Of a stretch of DNA of 64,000 nt, positions 9,153-18,377 are shown in pieces. The position numbers and the translations under genes were made by a program. A model generated the notes under the pieces. It was not told the origin of the DNA, ran no database searches, and was given only the letters and a program-made list of their open reading frames with translations. The stretch is from BOG-908 sp965198825 (GTDB lineage Bacteria; Pseudomonadota; Alphaproteobacteria; Acetobacterales; Acetobacteraceae): NCBI GenBank assembly GCA_965198825.1, contig CBDAQB010000003.1, positions 62,001 through 126,000 on the forward strand. Reading direction: 5' to 3'. The first letter of the stretch is position 1. Every line of letters begins with the position of its first letter.

Positions 9153-10628
9153 ATGTTCGTCAGCGCCAAAACAGCCGAGGCTGCCTACGCCTCCGTACCA
9201 AAGGACGTGTCTGAATGGCTTGCAAGCTTGAGGCTGGAGATGACGATCGACGGCGTGGACGCGCCGAGCAGGGAACACCGCCAAGTCATCGATCCATGCA
9301 GCGAGCAACCGATCGCGGCCAGCCCGGAAGCGGACCTTTCCCATCTCGACAGCGCCGCAGCAGCGGCCCTCGCCGCATTCCGGTCCTGGTCGACGGAGAC
9401 CTGGGGAACACGGCGCGCCGCCCTGGAGCAATTTGCCGACCTATTGCTGTCACATTGTTTCGAGCTGGCCATGATTGTTGCCTGCGAGTCCGGCCGTCCA
9501 CTTCGCCGAGCCTGGTCGGAGGTCAGGTTCGCGGTCGACTACGTCAGGATCCTTGCGGCGCAAATGCTGCCGTCACGCCAGCTTGATAGGCCAGGCCTCC
9601 GGATCGTCCTGAATTACAAGGCTCTCGGGGTGGTGGGCGCGATTGCGCCCTGGAACGGTCCTGTGGTCCTGGCGGTCGCAAAGATCGCGAATGCTCTAAT
9701 CGTCGGCGACACGATCATCCTGCGCCCCTCTCCGTTCACACCGCTTTCGGCGCTTTACATGGGCCAGATCGGGCGGGCGGTTTTTCCCCCAGGTGTCTTC
9801 AACGTCATCACCGGTGATGCCGGCGTGGGAGCCGCAATGACCGCGCATCCGTCGATTGCGAAGATTTCCTTCACCGGGTCCACCGCTACGGGCAAGTTGA
9901 TCGCCGCCACTTCGGCGCCTTTGCTTAAGCGGTTGACCCTAGAGCTTGGCGGCAACGATGCGGCGATCGTGCTAGCGGATGCCGACGTGGATGCTCTGGC
10001 GCATACGGTATTCAACGTCTCACTGGGGAATGCAGGACACTTCTGTGCAGCCATAAAACGGCTGTATGTCCATGCGAGCGTTTACGACGCGGTGTGCGAT
10101 GCCATGAAGGCTCAGATTGACGCGGCCGTTCTGGGTTCCAGTTTTCTGCCTGAGGTGACGATGGGACCGGTTCAGAACCGACCTCAGTTCGAGCGGGTAT
10201 GGTCGCTGTTCGACGATGCGATGGCGCATGGCGCCAGGGTGATCGCCGGCGGCAAGCGCTTCGATCGGCCGGGCCTCTTCATCCCGCCAACCCTGGTGGA
10301 CGGCATCTCACACGGTGTCAAGCTGGTGGATGAGGAGCAGTTTGGACCGGTGCTGCCGATCATGAGATTTACAGATGAGGAATCAGTGCTTGCCCAGGCG
10401 AACGACACGAAATACGGCCTCGGCGGGTCGGTCTGGAGCCGCGACGTCGATCATGCGGTGGCAATGGCAGAACGGCTGGTTGTTGGAACTGCCTGGATCA
10501 ATCAACATGGCGCCTTCACCGCAAGCCTCCCAATGGCCTTTGCAAAGGAGTCCGGGATCGGCTGTGATTATGCCGAGTTCGGGCTAGCCGAGCATACGCG
10601 GCTCATGCTGGTCAATGCTCGCTTGTGA
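9153..10628 (+). CDS. NAD(P)-dependent aldehyde dehydrogenase
   Basis: This 491-residue protein starts at ATG 9153; the frame is open further upstream but that part overlaps the divergent gene. Family motifs occur in order: APWNGPVVLAVAKIANALI, the cofactor motif FTGSTATGKLI, the general-base glutamate LELGGNDAAIVLAD, and the nucleophile region NAGHFCAA with Cys in place. FGPVLPIMRF and NDTKYGLGGSVW follow near the C-terminus. The enzyme oxidises an aldehyde to the acid. It is the first gene of a plus-strand operon with two SDRs, a RidA fusion, an amidohydrolase and a SnoaL-like protein, so its aldehyde is probably a pathway intermediate. Confidence 0.92.
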   Translation: MFVSAKTAEAAYASVPKDVSEWLASLRLEMTIDGVDAPSREHRQVIDPCSEQPIAASPEADLSHLDSAAAAALAAFRSWSTETWGTRRAALEQFADLLLSHCFELAMIVACESGRPLRRAWSEVRFAVDYVRILAAQMLPSRQLDRPGLRIVLNYKALGVVGAIAPWNGPVVLAVAKIANALIVGDTIILRPSPFTPLSALYMGQIGRAVFPPGVFNVITGDAGVGAAMTAHPSIAKISFTGSTATGKLIAATSAPLLKRLTLELGGNDAAIVLADADVDALAHTVFNVSLGNAGHFCAAIKRLYVHASVYDAVCDAMKAQIDAAVLGSSFLPEVTMGPVQNRPQFERVWSLFDDAMAHGARVIAGGKRFDRPGLFIPPTLVDGISHGVKLVDEEQFGPVLPIMRFTDEESVLAQANDTKYGLGGSVWSRDVDHAVAMAERLVVGTAWINQHGAFTASLPMAFAKESGIGCDYAEFGLAEHTRLMLVNARL

Positions 10629-10703
10629 AGTCCTGAGCGGAGCTGAACGAGACGAAGCGCGGCATTGTCCTTCGTCGTCGGCTCACCGCTTTAGGAAGCA
10701 CTC

Positions 10704-11450
10704 ATGAACGCCAGGCGTTGCGACGACAAGGTTGCCCTCGTCACCGGCGCCTCCGGCGGCATTGGCGGCGCCATCGCCCGCGTCCTTTCTGGAGAAGGCG
10801 CGAGGGTCGCGCTGCATTATCACCGCAATGCGGCCGCCGCGGAGACGCTGGCTTACGAACTGACGGCCGCCGGCGGCCAAGCCCTGTGCGTGAGCGGTGA
10901 CACGACCAAAGCGACGCAATGCGCCTCGATTGTCGAAGCCGTCGTTCGTCGCTTCGGCAAGATCGACATCTTGGTGAACACTGCCGGTTCGTTGCAGAAC
11001 CTGCCGTTCGGCAGCGTCACGGCGGTATCGTTCGACTCTCAATTCCACGATAACGTCCTTTCCGTCGTGCTGATGATGCAGGCGGCGATTCCTTATTTTC
11101 CGACCGACGGGGGCGCGGTAATCAACCTCTCCACCAACATCGCGGCTTCGCCGCTCGCCGGGACGGCCATCTATGCGGCCTCCAAGGCCGCTGTGAACGC
11201 CGTGACCGCCGGCTTCGCAAAGGAACTCGGTGCGCGCTGCATCCGGGTCAATGCAGTCGCGCCGGGCGCTACGGACACTGACATGCTCTCGTGGCTGGAT
11301 GAGGATGCGCGTCGAAGCATTGCAGAGGCGACTCCGCTGGGCCGGATCGCCCAACCGGCAGACGTCGCATCCGCCGTCGCCTTCTTCGCGTCCGACGCCG
11401 CCCGGTTCGTCACCGGGCGCAGTCTCATCGTCGATGGCGGCCTTGTCTGA
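10704..11450 (+). CDS. short-chain dehydrogenase/reductase
   Basis: This 248-residue protein is a classical SDR length. It has the cofactor motif LVTGASGGIGGAIA, the NTAG motif, the catalytic Ser region (VINLSTNIAASPLAG) and the YAASK catalytic Tyr/Lys pair, and closes with FVTGRSLIVDGG as FabG-like enzymes do. It interconverts a hydroxyl and a ketone with NAD(P)H. It begins 75 bases after the aldehyde dehydrogenase and 40 bases before the RidA fusion, consistent with one transcript. Confidence 0.92.
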   Translation: MNARRCDDKVALVTGASGGIGGAIARVLSGEGARVALHYHRNAAAAETLAYELTAAGGQALCVSGDTTKATQCASIVEAVVRRFGKIDILVNTAGSLQNLPFGSVTAVSFDSQFHDNVLSVVLMMQAAIPYFPTDGGAVINLSTNIAASPLAGTAIYAASKAAVNAVTAGFAKELGARCIRVNAVAPGATDTDMLSWLDEDARRSIAEATPLGRIAQPADVASAVAFFASDAARFVTGRSLIVDGGLV

Positions 11451-11490
11451 CGACGGATGCTTCAGCGTGCAACAGAGGGAATAAAAACGC

Positions 11491-12858
11491 ATGACTGATC
11501 AGGCTTGCGCGGCGACGATCGAGGCGATCTGGCCGGACATCCCGAAACCTTTGATGCCCTACAGCCCGGCGGTTAAGGCAGGAGGTTGGGTGTTTGTCTC
11601 AGGTCAGCTTGCAAGCGATTTCGAGACAGGCATCGCGCATGAGGCGCGTGCGAAAAATCCCAACCTGCAGGAGGAGCAGGCGCTGCAGTCCCGCTACGTG
11701 ATGCAGACCTTGCAACGCACCCTGGCTGCCGCCGGCTGCGACATCGCGCGAGACGTCGTGCGGATCTGGCAGTGGTTTCCCTGGAGCAGGCCTACCAGCG
11801 AGCAGTTCGCGCAAGGCGATTGCTGGCCCGGGCTCAGCATCACGCCCTACTTAGACGTGCGTAACGATTTCATTGCTGAGCCGAGGCCAGCCTCCACCGC
11901 TGTCAGCATCCGTGACCTGCCGGTGCGTGGCGCACGCATCGAGGTGGACATGATCGCGATGACGGGCGCGCACGTGACCGAGGGTTTCGAAGCCCCTGCC
12001 GGCGTGCCTTCTCCCCTGGCGGGCTATTCGCCGGCGGTGCGTCGAGGCGACTGGGTTTTCCTGGCCGGCGAAGTGCCCACCGATTGGGTCGGCGATTTCG
12101 GCGAGGCACGCAGCATGGGTGAACCAAGTGCGCTTGCCAAGCAGGCGCGGATAAACCCATTTGTCTGGTATGGCTCCTCGATCGAGGCGCAAACCGAATA
12201 CACGCTCTCCAAGCTGTCGGCGATCGCCGAGGCGGCCGGTTCCTCGCTGCAGCGCGCGGTGAAGGCCGACGTGTATATTGGCGATCCGTCCGACTATTCC
12301 GGCATGGACCGGGTCTGGAAGCGCTGGTTCCCGAAAGATCCTCCCGCGCGCTGCGTCATTCCCTACATGGGACTCGGGACCAAGGGCAGCCGTGTCGAGA
12401 TCGCCTTCATTCTGCTTGCGACAGATTCGAAACTGTCGCTCACGCCCGTAGAGACATCGGAGGCGCCCGAGCCGTTCAGCCACGAGCCGCAGGCGATGCG
12501 AGCCGGCAACTTCCTTTTCCTGAGCCAGCAGATGGCCTGCGATTCGAGCGGGCAACTGGCGCCGGGAATGCTGCGTCACCCGGAGTTCCCCTGGTATGGC
12601 CTGCCGGGACAGAACCAGATGCGTTTCATGTTGAAAAACGTGGCCGCCATCTGCGAGGCGGGCGGCACGAAGCTGGAGAACGTCGTCAGGCGCGCGTGTT
12701 TTCACGATACGGGCGACCACTTTGCAGACTCGATCGAGGAGTGGGCGCGCCACTTCCCCGGCGTTCGTCCCGCCTCGACCACGATGAGGATCGGTGGGCC
12801 GCTCGTCGTGCCAGGTGCGAATGCGTTGCTTGATCTGATCGCCTACGTGCCCGATTGA
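11491..12858 (+). CDS. protein with three fused RidA (YjgF/UK114) domains
   Basis: This 455-residue protein is about three times the length of a RidA protein, and the RidA pattern occurs three times: about residues 20-155 (MPYSPAVKAGGWVFVSGQLA), 165-312 (AGYSPAVRRGDWVFLAGEVP) and 320-455 (EPQAMRAGNFLFLSQQMA). RidA-type enzymes hydrolyse reactive enamines and imines, and some act as deaminases in ring-degradation pathways. The arginine of the family's P-A-R motif is kept only in the middle domain (PPARCVIP); domains one and three read RPAST. The middle domain may therefore be the active one, with the others structural, making a pseudo-trimer in one chain. The stop overlaps the start of the next SDR. 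Confidence 0.85.
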   Translation: MTDQACAATIEAIWPDIPKPLMPYSPAVKAGGWVFVSGQLASDFETGIAHEARAKNPNLQEEQALQSRYVMQTLQRTLAAAGCDIARDVVRIWQWFPWSRPTSEQFAQGDCWPGLSITPYLDVRNDFIAEPRPASTAVSIRDLPVRGARIEVDMIAMTGAHVTEGFEAPAGVPSPLAGYSPAVRRGDWVFLAGEVPTDWVGDFGEARSMGEPSALAKQARINPFVWYGSSIEAQTEYTLSKLSAIAEAAGSSLQRAVKADVYIGDPSDYSGMDRVWKRWFPKDPPARCVIPYMGLGTKGSRVEIAFILLATDSKLSLTPVETSEAPEPFSHEPQAMRAGNFLFLSQQMACDSSGQLAPGMLRHPEFPWYGLPGQNQMRFMLKNVAAICEAGGTKLENVVRRACFHDTGDHFADSIEEWARHFPGVRPASTTMRIGGPLVVPGANALLDLIAYVPD

Positions 12859-13727
12859 GAGCGCCTTTTTCGCCCGACAGGGAAGCCAGCGCCACGGCGT
12901 CACGCGTCGTGGTGATAACAGGCTCTACGCGCGGGCTGGGGCGTGGGCTCGCGGTGGCGCTCATGGCGCGTGGCAGCGCCGTCATGGTGTCGGCACGGGA
13001 CGGCAGCGAGGCTGCTGCTGCTGCTGCCGCACTGCGCCAGGAATGGCCTCAGGCTCGGCTCGGCTGGGCAACGTGCGACGTGCGCGATCCAACGCAACTC
13101 GAGGCGCTATGGGTGAACACGGAGTTGCGTCTTGGGACGCCTTCGGTCTGGATCAACAACGCCGGGCTGGCTTTGGGTGGCCGGACGTTGTTGCAGACAT
13201 CGGGCGAGGAGCTGCGCCTGATGGCTGAGGTCAACCTGCTCGGCACGATGAATGGATGTCGCGTCGCTGCCGCCAACATGGGCGCTCTAGGCGGTGCGAT
13301 CTACAACATCCACGGCGCCGGCTCGGATGGGCGTCCCGTGCCAGGCATGATCGGCTACGGGACGACCAAGCGCGCGGTGCAGTTCTTCACCCAAGCTCTA
13401 GCCCAGGAGCTCGACCCGGCGCTCATCACCGTCTGCGGCCTGAGCCCTGGCTTGGTGATGACCGAGGGGTTCTTCCGCGAGCATGCGCGGGTGCCGCGGA
13501 GCGAACGCGTTGCGCGCGAGGCTGCCGTCAACCTGCTGGGCGACCATGTGGAGACCGTTGCCCATTGGGCAGCGGACATCATCGAGACCAATCGCGAAAG
13601 CGGCCGGGAGTTTATCTGGCTCGCGCCCGACAAGCTCGATGTGCGCCGCCGGTCCGGCCAGCCGCGCAACGTCCTCGCCCGCTATCGCGACGCCAGCGGC
13701 GCACTGCCGGCCGGCGATCATGGCTGA
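12855..13727 (+). CDS. short-chain dehydrogenase/reductase with TTG start
   Basis: This 290-residue SDR probably starts at TTG 12855, overlapping the RidA stop (ATTGA), a classic coupling arrangement. Motifs are VVVITGSTRGLGRGLAVAL, NNAGLALGG, a Ser-region near IYNIHGAGSDG and the catalytic YGTTK pair. The Ser-region is unusual: NIHGAGSDG offers Ser three residues later than in classical SDRs. The C-terminal extension (residues about 215-290) is longer than in FabG-like enzymes. It ends four bases into the amidohydrolase gene (ATGGCTGA overlap). Confidence 0.88.
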   Translation: MRAPFSPDREASATASRVVVITGSTRGLGRGLAVALMARGSAVMVSARDGSEAAAAAAALRQEWPQARLGWATCDVRDPTQLEALWVNTELRLGTPSVWINNAGLALGGRTLLQTSGEELRLMAEVNLLGTMNGCRVAAANMGALGGAIYNIHGAGSDGRPVPGMIGYGTTKRAVQFFTQALAQELDPALITVCGLSPGLVMTEGFFREHARVPRSERVAREAAVNLLGDHVETVAHWAADIIETNRESGREFIWLAPDKLDVRRRSGQPRNVLARYRDASGALPAGDHG

Positions 13728-15192
13728 GCCGCCGGTGCAGGCCGATCTCCTGGTCTGCAACGCCTATGTCATAAGCGTCGACGCAGCGCGCCGGGTCTTT
13801 ACCGACGGCTACCTGGCCGTTCGCGACGGCCGGGTGCTGGAGATCGGCCCGATGTCGGCCTGTCACGTGGTCGCCACCGAAACCATCGACGCGTCCGGAC
13901 GAATACTCATGCCGGGCTTTGCGAACGCGCATAACCACCTCGTGCAGATTGCGTTTCGCGGCTACAATGACGATCGATGGCCGGTGCTAGCCATCCCCGC
14001 CGCGGTCACGGCCCTTCTGCACCAGCTGTTCCTTGTCGCTGGTCGTCTCGACGAGGAGCGAGCCTGCATCCTCACTAGGCTGCATCTGCTCGACCTCATC
14101 AAGGCCGGGTATGTTGCGACGCATGACGAGCATTTCACCAATGTCGGCGAGCGTGCGGTGGACGGCTCGTGGTCGGCGGTGGTCGAATCCGGGATGCGGG
14201 CCTTCCTCGCGCGCTGCATCCTGAACACGACCATGATCCCGCCTGAAGGTTGCGAGCAGGTCGATGAAGGGTTGGCCGACACCGAGCGATTGCGGTCGCG
14301 CTTCGCTTCGGAAAAGATCGAAGTGGCGCCTGGGATCCTCAATTTCTCCTTTCTAGACGACCCGGAGGACATGCGCCGTATCGGTGAGGGCGCGCGGCGC
14401 ATGGGCGCGCGCCTCGACATCGACATGACCGATAATAGCCGCGGCGCAAAACTGCGCGCGCGTGGCTTCGAGGGCGGTCAGGTCGCTTACTACCAGCGCC
14501 ATGACCTGCTGGTCGAACCGCTCTATGCGGGCAAGGGCGTCAATCTGCTCCCGCAGGAGTTCGCGCTTCTCGCGAAAGCCGACGCCAGGCTCGGTCTGGT
14601 GCCGGTACTTCGCTTCTTCGATGCGGCCGGGCTCCCGGTCCACCAAATGCTGCAGCATGGCATGCTGCCCGGGCTCGGCACCGACGCGCCGCTGGTCTCC
14701 GATAGCCAGAGCCCGTTCGAACTGATGCGGATGACGATCTTGGCGCAGAACCTCGCCGTGAAGCGCGAGGTCGCAGCGGGAGGTGCGCCGCCGCCGCGCG
14801 ATCTTTGGCTCACTGCGGAACGCGTGATTGAGATGGCCACGCTCGGATCGGCGCGCACGTTGTTCATGGACCAGGTTTCCGGCTCGCTCTCGGCCGGCAA
14901 GTCAGCTGATTTCGTCATCGTCCGGCGCGACGAGGCGAGCATCGCCTCCGGCTGGGACGGACGGCGCGATGTCGGCGCGCTAGTCTGGGGTGGAGGCACA
15001 AGGCTGGTGGAAAGCGTGTTCGTGGAAGGGCAGCAGCTGCTCGCTTATGGCCGCTCCACCGTCTGGAACGAGGAACAGGTTGTGACGGATGCCGCCCGTG
15101 TGCTGAACGCGATTGGCCGGGAGGCGAGGCTCGATCACCTGCTGCCGCCGCGCATCCCCGGCCAGACGTTTCGCGGCTGGCGCTATGAGTGA
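13720..15192 (+). CDS. amidohydrolase of the ATZ/TRZ (chlorohydrolase/cytosine-deaminase-like) family
   Basis: This 490-residue protein starts at the ATG overlapping the end of the upstream SDR. The N-terminal beta-sandwich strand (DLLVCNAYVISVDAARRV), the metal HxH motif (MPGFANAHNHLVQ), HDEHFTN and the metal aspartate LGTDAPLVSD mark the amidohydrolase superfamily. The later metal-site histidines look replaced: where relatives have HxHxxE, this reads LDIDMTDN, and where they have AHC, it reads AGKG. This may change metal use or chemistry. Members hydrolyse C-N or C-Cl bonds on rings and amides. The operon context beside RidA suggests a nitrogen-containing substrate. Confidence 0.82.
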   Translation: MAEPPVQADLLVCNAYVISVDAARRVFTDGYLAVRDGRVLEIGPMSACHVVATETIDASGRILMPGFANAHNHLVQIAFRGYNDDRWPVLAIPAAVTALLHQLFLVAGRLDEERACILTRLHLLDLIKAGYVATHDEHFTNVGERAVDGSWSAVVESGMRAFLARCILNTTMIPPEGCEQVDEGLADTERLRSRFASEKIEVAPGILNFSFLDDPEDMRRIGEGARRMGARLDIDMTDNSRGAKLRARGFEGGQVAYYQRHDLLVEPLYAGKGVNLLPQEFALLAKADARLGLVPVLRFFDAAGLPVHQMLQHGMLPGLGTDAPLVSDSQSPFELMRMTILAQNLAVKREVAAGGAPPPRDLWLTAERVIEMATLGSARTLFMDQVSGSLSAGKSADFVIVRRDEASIASGWDGRRDVGALVWGGGTRLVESVFVEGQQLLAYGRSTVWNEEQVVTDAARVLNAIGREARLDHLLPPRIPGQTFRGWRYE

Positions 15193-15216
15193 ATTCACTT
15201 GGGAGTCCTTTCGCAC

Positions 15217-15639
15217 ATGGCAAGCAGCATGATTACGATGCCGACCGAGCCCGATGCAGCCGCGATCTGGGCGCTTGAGCTTCAGATCTATGCGCAACGG
15301 GCGGTGGGTAACCTGAAACCTTACCTGGAGAGTGCAGCAGGAAATTTTCTCGCTTGGCCTCCCTTCAGGGATCGTCCCGCCGGCGTTTCCGGCCTTCGCG
15401 AGGTCGATGCCCAGCTCGCTGTGGACAACCAGGAGCAGCTTGAGGCGAGCTACATGGGGTTCTCACGCGAGGGCGGTGCGGCGGTGATCTATTACCGCAC
15501 CCACCGCACGCGTCGGCCCGACGGCACGCCGGTGGACGAGCATTTCGACGTTATCCATAGCTGGGTGCTGCTGAACGGCACGTGGCGCGTGTTGGGCGGT
15601 ATGGCGCGGTCGAGCCCGTTACCGCCTCCTGCGAGTTGA
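15217..15639 (+). CDS. SnoaL-like / NTF2-fold protein
   Basis: About 140 residues from ATG 15217; a GGGAG lies upstream, and the in-frame TTG at 15199 is less likely. Features match the SnoaL/DUF4440 cone fold: an N-terminal helix (ALELQIYAQRAVGNLKPY), then strands ending in VIYYRTHRTRRPDG, FDVIHSWVLLNG and TWRVLGGMA. Such proteins serve as small isomerases, cyclases, hydratases or dioxygenase subunits. It is the last gene of the plus-strand operon. A decayed copy lies at 4835-5205. The convergent glycosidase-like gene ends seven bases away. Confidence 0.8.
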   Translation: MASSMITMPTEPDAAAIWALELQIYAQRAVGNLKPYLESAAGNFLAWPPFRDRPAGVSGLREVDAQLAVDNQEQLEASYMGFSREGGAAVIYYRTHRTRRPDGTPVDEHFDVIHSWVLLNGTWRVLGGMARSSPLPPPAS

Positions 15640-15646
15640 ACGCCGC

Positions 15647-16741
15647 TCAGTTGCGCCGGTGACGCTCGAAGCGGCCGAGTTGGTGGAGCGACGCGATGGC
15701 GAGCCCGATCCCCCGCGGCCCGTCATCGTCTCCGAGCGAGCGAAATCCGTAGTAATACAGCCATAGCGCGCCATCACGGGCGACGATGCGATTGACGGCG
15801 ACACCCTTGTCATCCCAGCTGCAGGCAGCACTGGGCGCCAGCACGGGCTGTTCGAACAGGCGATACCAGCGTAGACCATCAGCGGAGTCCGCAAGCAGGA
15901 TCGTGCGCCCGTGCTGCGCGTCGAGGCCGGTGTAGGCCATAAGCCAGGCACGGCCATTCGGAAGTGGGTTGGCGATGATGCTGCGCGTGACCACGCCGCC
16001 GACATCATGCGCCGATGCTCCGCCATCCAGGACAGGATCCTGCATTCGTGTCCAGACAAGCCCATCGTCCGAGCGCATGGCGCGCATCCGCATTCGGCTC
16101 ATCCCGAAAGGGGGGGCGGTGTACAGCAGAAGGTAGTGCCCGTCGTGGTCGATGACCGTCGGCCAGGCCGCATACAATTCGTCGTCGCGCCGTTCGAATA
16201 GCGCACCATGCGCGGTCTTGCCGGCCGGTAAGCCAGACTCCTGCCGGTGCCAGTGCAGCCCGTCTTGGCTCACCGCGAGCCCGCAGCGCAGGGCGAGTCC
16301 TGTCATCGCGCCGATGACCGGGTGGCCGCTGTCGGTCAACGTCTGGTCGCCGCCGAAATACCACATCTGCCAGAGCCCGCCGCGACGCGTGATGTCGGTC
16401 AGGCCGACATGGCCGCAATCGAAGCGGTGCAGGTCGCCGGACGGAGCGAACACCGAGGAGCGTTCCGAACGACCGTCCACGCGGGTCCAATCGATGCCGT
16501 CGGCCGATACGGCGAGAGCCACCCGGCCGCTGCCGAGTGTGGCGGGCGCGGGACGGTCGTAAGCGCGGTCGCGGCAGTAGTACCACATCCGCCATAGAGC
16601 GGATGCCTCATCGCGCGCCACAACAGCGCCGCCGACCCGAAAATCGTCGCACCGCCCCGTCGGCCCGGGGCCGAATATCAGGCCGGTCCGATCGATCTCG
16701 GACCGCGGTGTCAACGTCCGTCCATGTCGAGTATGTCCCAC
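15647..16741 (-). CDS. five-bladed beta-propeller protein, GH43/GH32-like
   Basis: This 364-residue protein has a probable GTG start (16739-16741). It carries repeated propeller-blade strands with Trp/Tyr-rich turns: ALWRMWYYCRDR, RVALAVSADGIDW, LWQMWYFGGDQ, LAVSQDGLHWHR, YLLLYTAPPFGM, RSDDGLVWTRM, ILLADSADGLRWYR and ALWLYYYGF. The repeated S-x-DG-x-x-W pattern is typical of the glycosidase-like five-bladed propeller superfamily (GH32/43/62/68). No signal peptide is seen. Enzymatic residues could not be assigned, so it may be a hydrolase or a non-catalytic relative. It converges on the catabolic operon and may act on a glycosylated form of the substrate. Confidence 0.65.
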   Translation of the reverse strand: MGHTRHGRTLTPRSEIDRTGLIFGPGPTGRCDDFRVGGAVVARDEASALWRMWYYCRDRAYDRPAPATLGSGRVALAVSADGIDWTRVDGRSERSSVFAPSGDLHRFDCGHVGLTDITRRGGLWQMWYFGGDQTLTDSGHPVIGAMTGLALRCGLAVSQDGLHWHRQESGLPAGKTAHGALFERRDDELYAAWPTVIDHDGHYLLLYTAPPFGMSRMRMRAMRSDDGLVWTRMQDPVLDGGASAHDVGGVVTRSIIANPLPNGRAWLMAYTGLDAQHGRTILLADSADGLRWYRLFEQPVLAPSAACSWDDKGVAVNRIVARDGALWLYYYGFRSLGDDDGPRGIGLAIASLHQLGRFERHRRN

Positions 16742-16841
16742 AGCCGACTATCCTCCGCCTAGGATGCGCAGAAAGCCCGGGCGGACAGTTTCCACCCGCT
16801 TTGAGATCGATTTGCTCGGCAGGTGAACACGCTTTGCCGAC

Positions 16842-18377
16842 TTACCGATTATCATCGATGATGAGGTCGGCTGCATGTTCGGCGATGGCCAGAACTGTGG
16901 CGTTGGTCGGCGCCGCAGGCAGATCAGGCATTACCGAGGCGTCAGCGATCCGAAGGTTGTCCGTGCCACGAACACGCAGCGACGGATCGACCACTGCGTG
17001 CTCGTCCTCGCCCATGCGGCAAGTGCCGCCCCAATGGCCGAACGAGAGCGGGCTTCGCGACAGCACCTCTCTCACGGCGCCGCGTGTCGCCGCTTCCGGG
17101 CCCGGCCGTATCTCGCGCACGAACAGGTCGGCGAAGGCGGGGCCGTTTAGGATGGACCGACTGAGCTCCAGCGCGTCCGCTGCACCATCCAAGTCGACCG
17201 GATCGTCGAAGACGTTGGCATCGATGTCGGGCGGCGAAAGCGGATCGGCTGAGCGTAGCGTTACCCGACCCCGGCTTCTCGGCTTGAGAAACGAGAACGA
17301 CGTGCGGCATCCGGCCGGCATGCCCTCGCCTGGGATGCCAGTGGCGAAGTTCAGCAGGATGTCGCGCGCCGGCCCTGCATGTCGGGATCGCGCGTATAGA
17401 ACGACATCCGTCCCCATGAAGCGAGACCCCGGCAGCGCCACGCGGGTCTCGATCGCGTGGCCCGCAAACAGCACGTGCTCCTGCAGGCCTGCACCGACGC
17501 CAGGAAGATCGAGCGCAGTATGAATATCGGAAGATCGGATGGCCGAAGCAGGGCCGATGCCGGAGAGCAGCAGGATCTGCGGCGACTGGATTGCACCGGC
17601 GCAGACGATCGCCTCCCGTTCCACGCCGGCACGGAACGCCTGGCCGTCACGCAGGTAGCGCACCCAGACGCAACGGCCGCCGACGAGGTCCAGTCCGAGC
17701 ACCACGGACTCCGTTAAAACCGTCAAGTTAGCCGATTGCATAGCCGGGCCAAGATAGGCGCGCGCCGCCGACATCCTATGCTGCCCGTCGAAGGCCAGCT
17801 GATTGGGTGACACTCCCAACCCGGGATCGGCGTTCAGATCGTCTACAAAGGAGTGGCCCAAACAAGTCGCACCCCCGATGAATCGTGCTACGGCGGGCGA
17901 AGAACCGGTCACCGGCATCACAACCACTGGTCCGTCCGTTCCACGACGCGGATCGGCAGGGCCATGCCAAGACTCGATCCGCCGGAACAACGGCGCCATG
18001 GCAGCGGCGCTCCAACCGCTGGCGCCATGCTGGACCCATCGGTCGAAATCGTCTGCCGTCCCTGCGTGATGGGCGAGGGCGTTGATGACGCTTGATCCGC
18101 CAAGCAGCTTGCCGCGCGGGACGGGCATGACGAGCCCGCCGGCCCGCCCCTGCGGCACGGTTGAGAAACGCCAGTCGAATGCGCTGCCGCTGGCCTCTAT
18201 CCAGAGCGCCGGCTTGTCCGCAGTCGTGGGCTGCGCCGCTCCACCTGCCTCCAGCAGAAGCACGGTGTTTCGTTGATCATCGCTGAGGCGGCGGGCGAGC
18301 ACACAGCCGGCGGTCCCACCACCAACGATGACGTAGGTGAAACTCTGGCCGTCGCGCATTCCGATCGCTTCCGTCAT
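16842..18377 (-). CDS. GMC-family FAD oxidoreductase (choline dehydrogenase/alcohol oxidase-like)
   Basis: About 511 residues from the ATG at 18375-18377. The FAD motif is FTYVIVGGGTAGCVLARRL with LLLEAGG. GMC signatures follow: RGKLLGGSSVINAL and, near the middle, GAIQSPQILLLSGIGP. The C-terminal catalytic region has HWGGTCRMG and DASVMPDLPAAPTNATV, giving the usual His plus Asn pair. The family oxidises primary alcohols or sugars to aldehydes or lactones. It lies 100 bases upstream of the propeller gene in the same direction. With the aldehyde dehydrogenase it could complete an alcohol-to-acid oxidation. Confidence 0.9.
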   Translation of the reverse strand: MTEAIGMRDGQSFTYVIVGGGTAGCVLARRLSDDQRNTVLLLEAGGAAQPTTADKPALWIEASGSAFDWRFSTVPQGRAGGLVMPVPRGKLLGGSSVINALAHHAGTADDFDRWVQHGASGWSAAAMAPLFRRIESWHGPADPRRGTDGPVVVMPVTGSSPAVARFIGGATCLGHSFVDDLNADPGLGVSPNQLAFDGQHRMSAARAYLGPAMQSANLTVLTESVVLGLDLVGGRCVWVRYLRDGQAFRAGVEREAIVCAGAIQSPQILLLSGIGPASAIRSSDIHTALDLPGVGAGLQEHVLFAGHAIETRVALPGSRFMGTDVVLYARSRHAGPARDILLNFATGIPGEGMPAGCRTSFSFLKPRSRGRVTLRSADPLSPPDIDANVFDDPVDLDGAADALELSRSILNGPAFADLFVREIRPGPEAATRGAVREVLSRSPLSFGHWGGTCRMGEDEHAVVDPSLRVRGTDNLRIADASVMPDLPAAPTNATVLAIAEHAADLIIDDNR

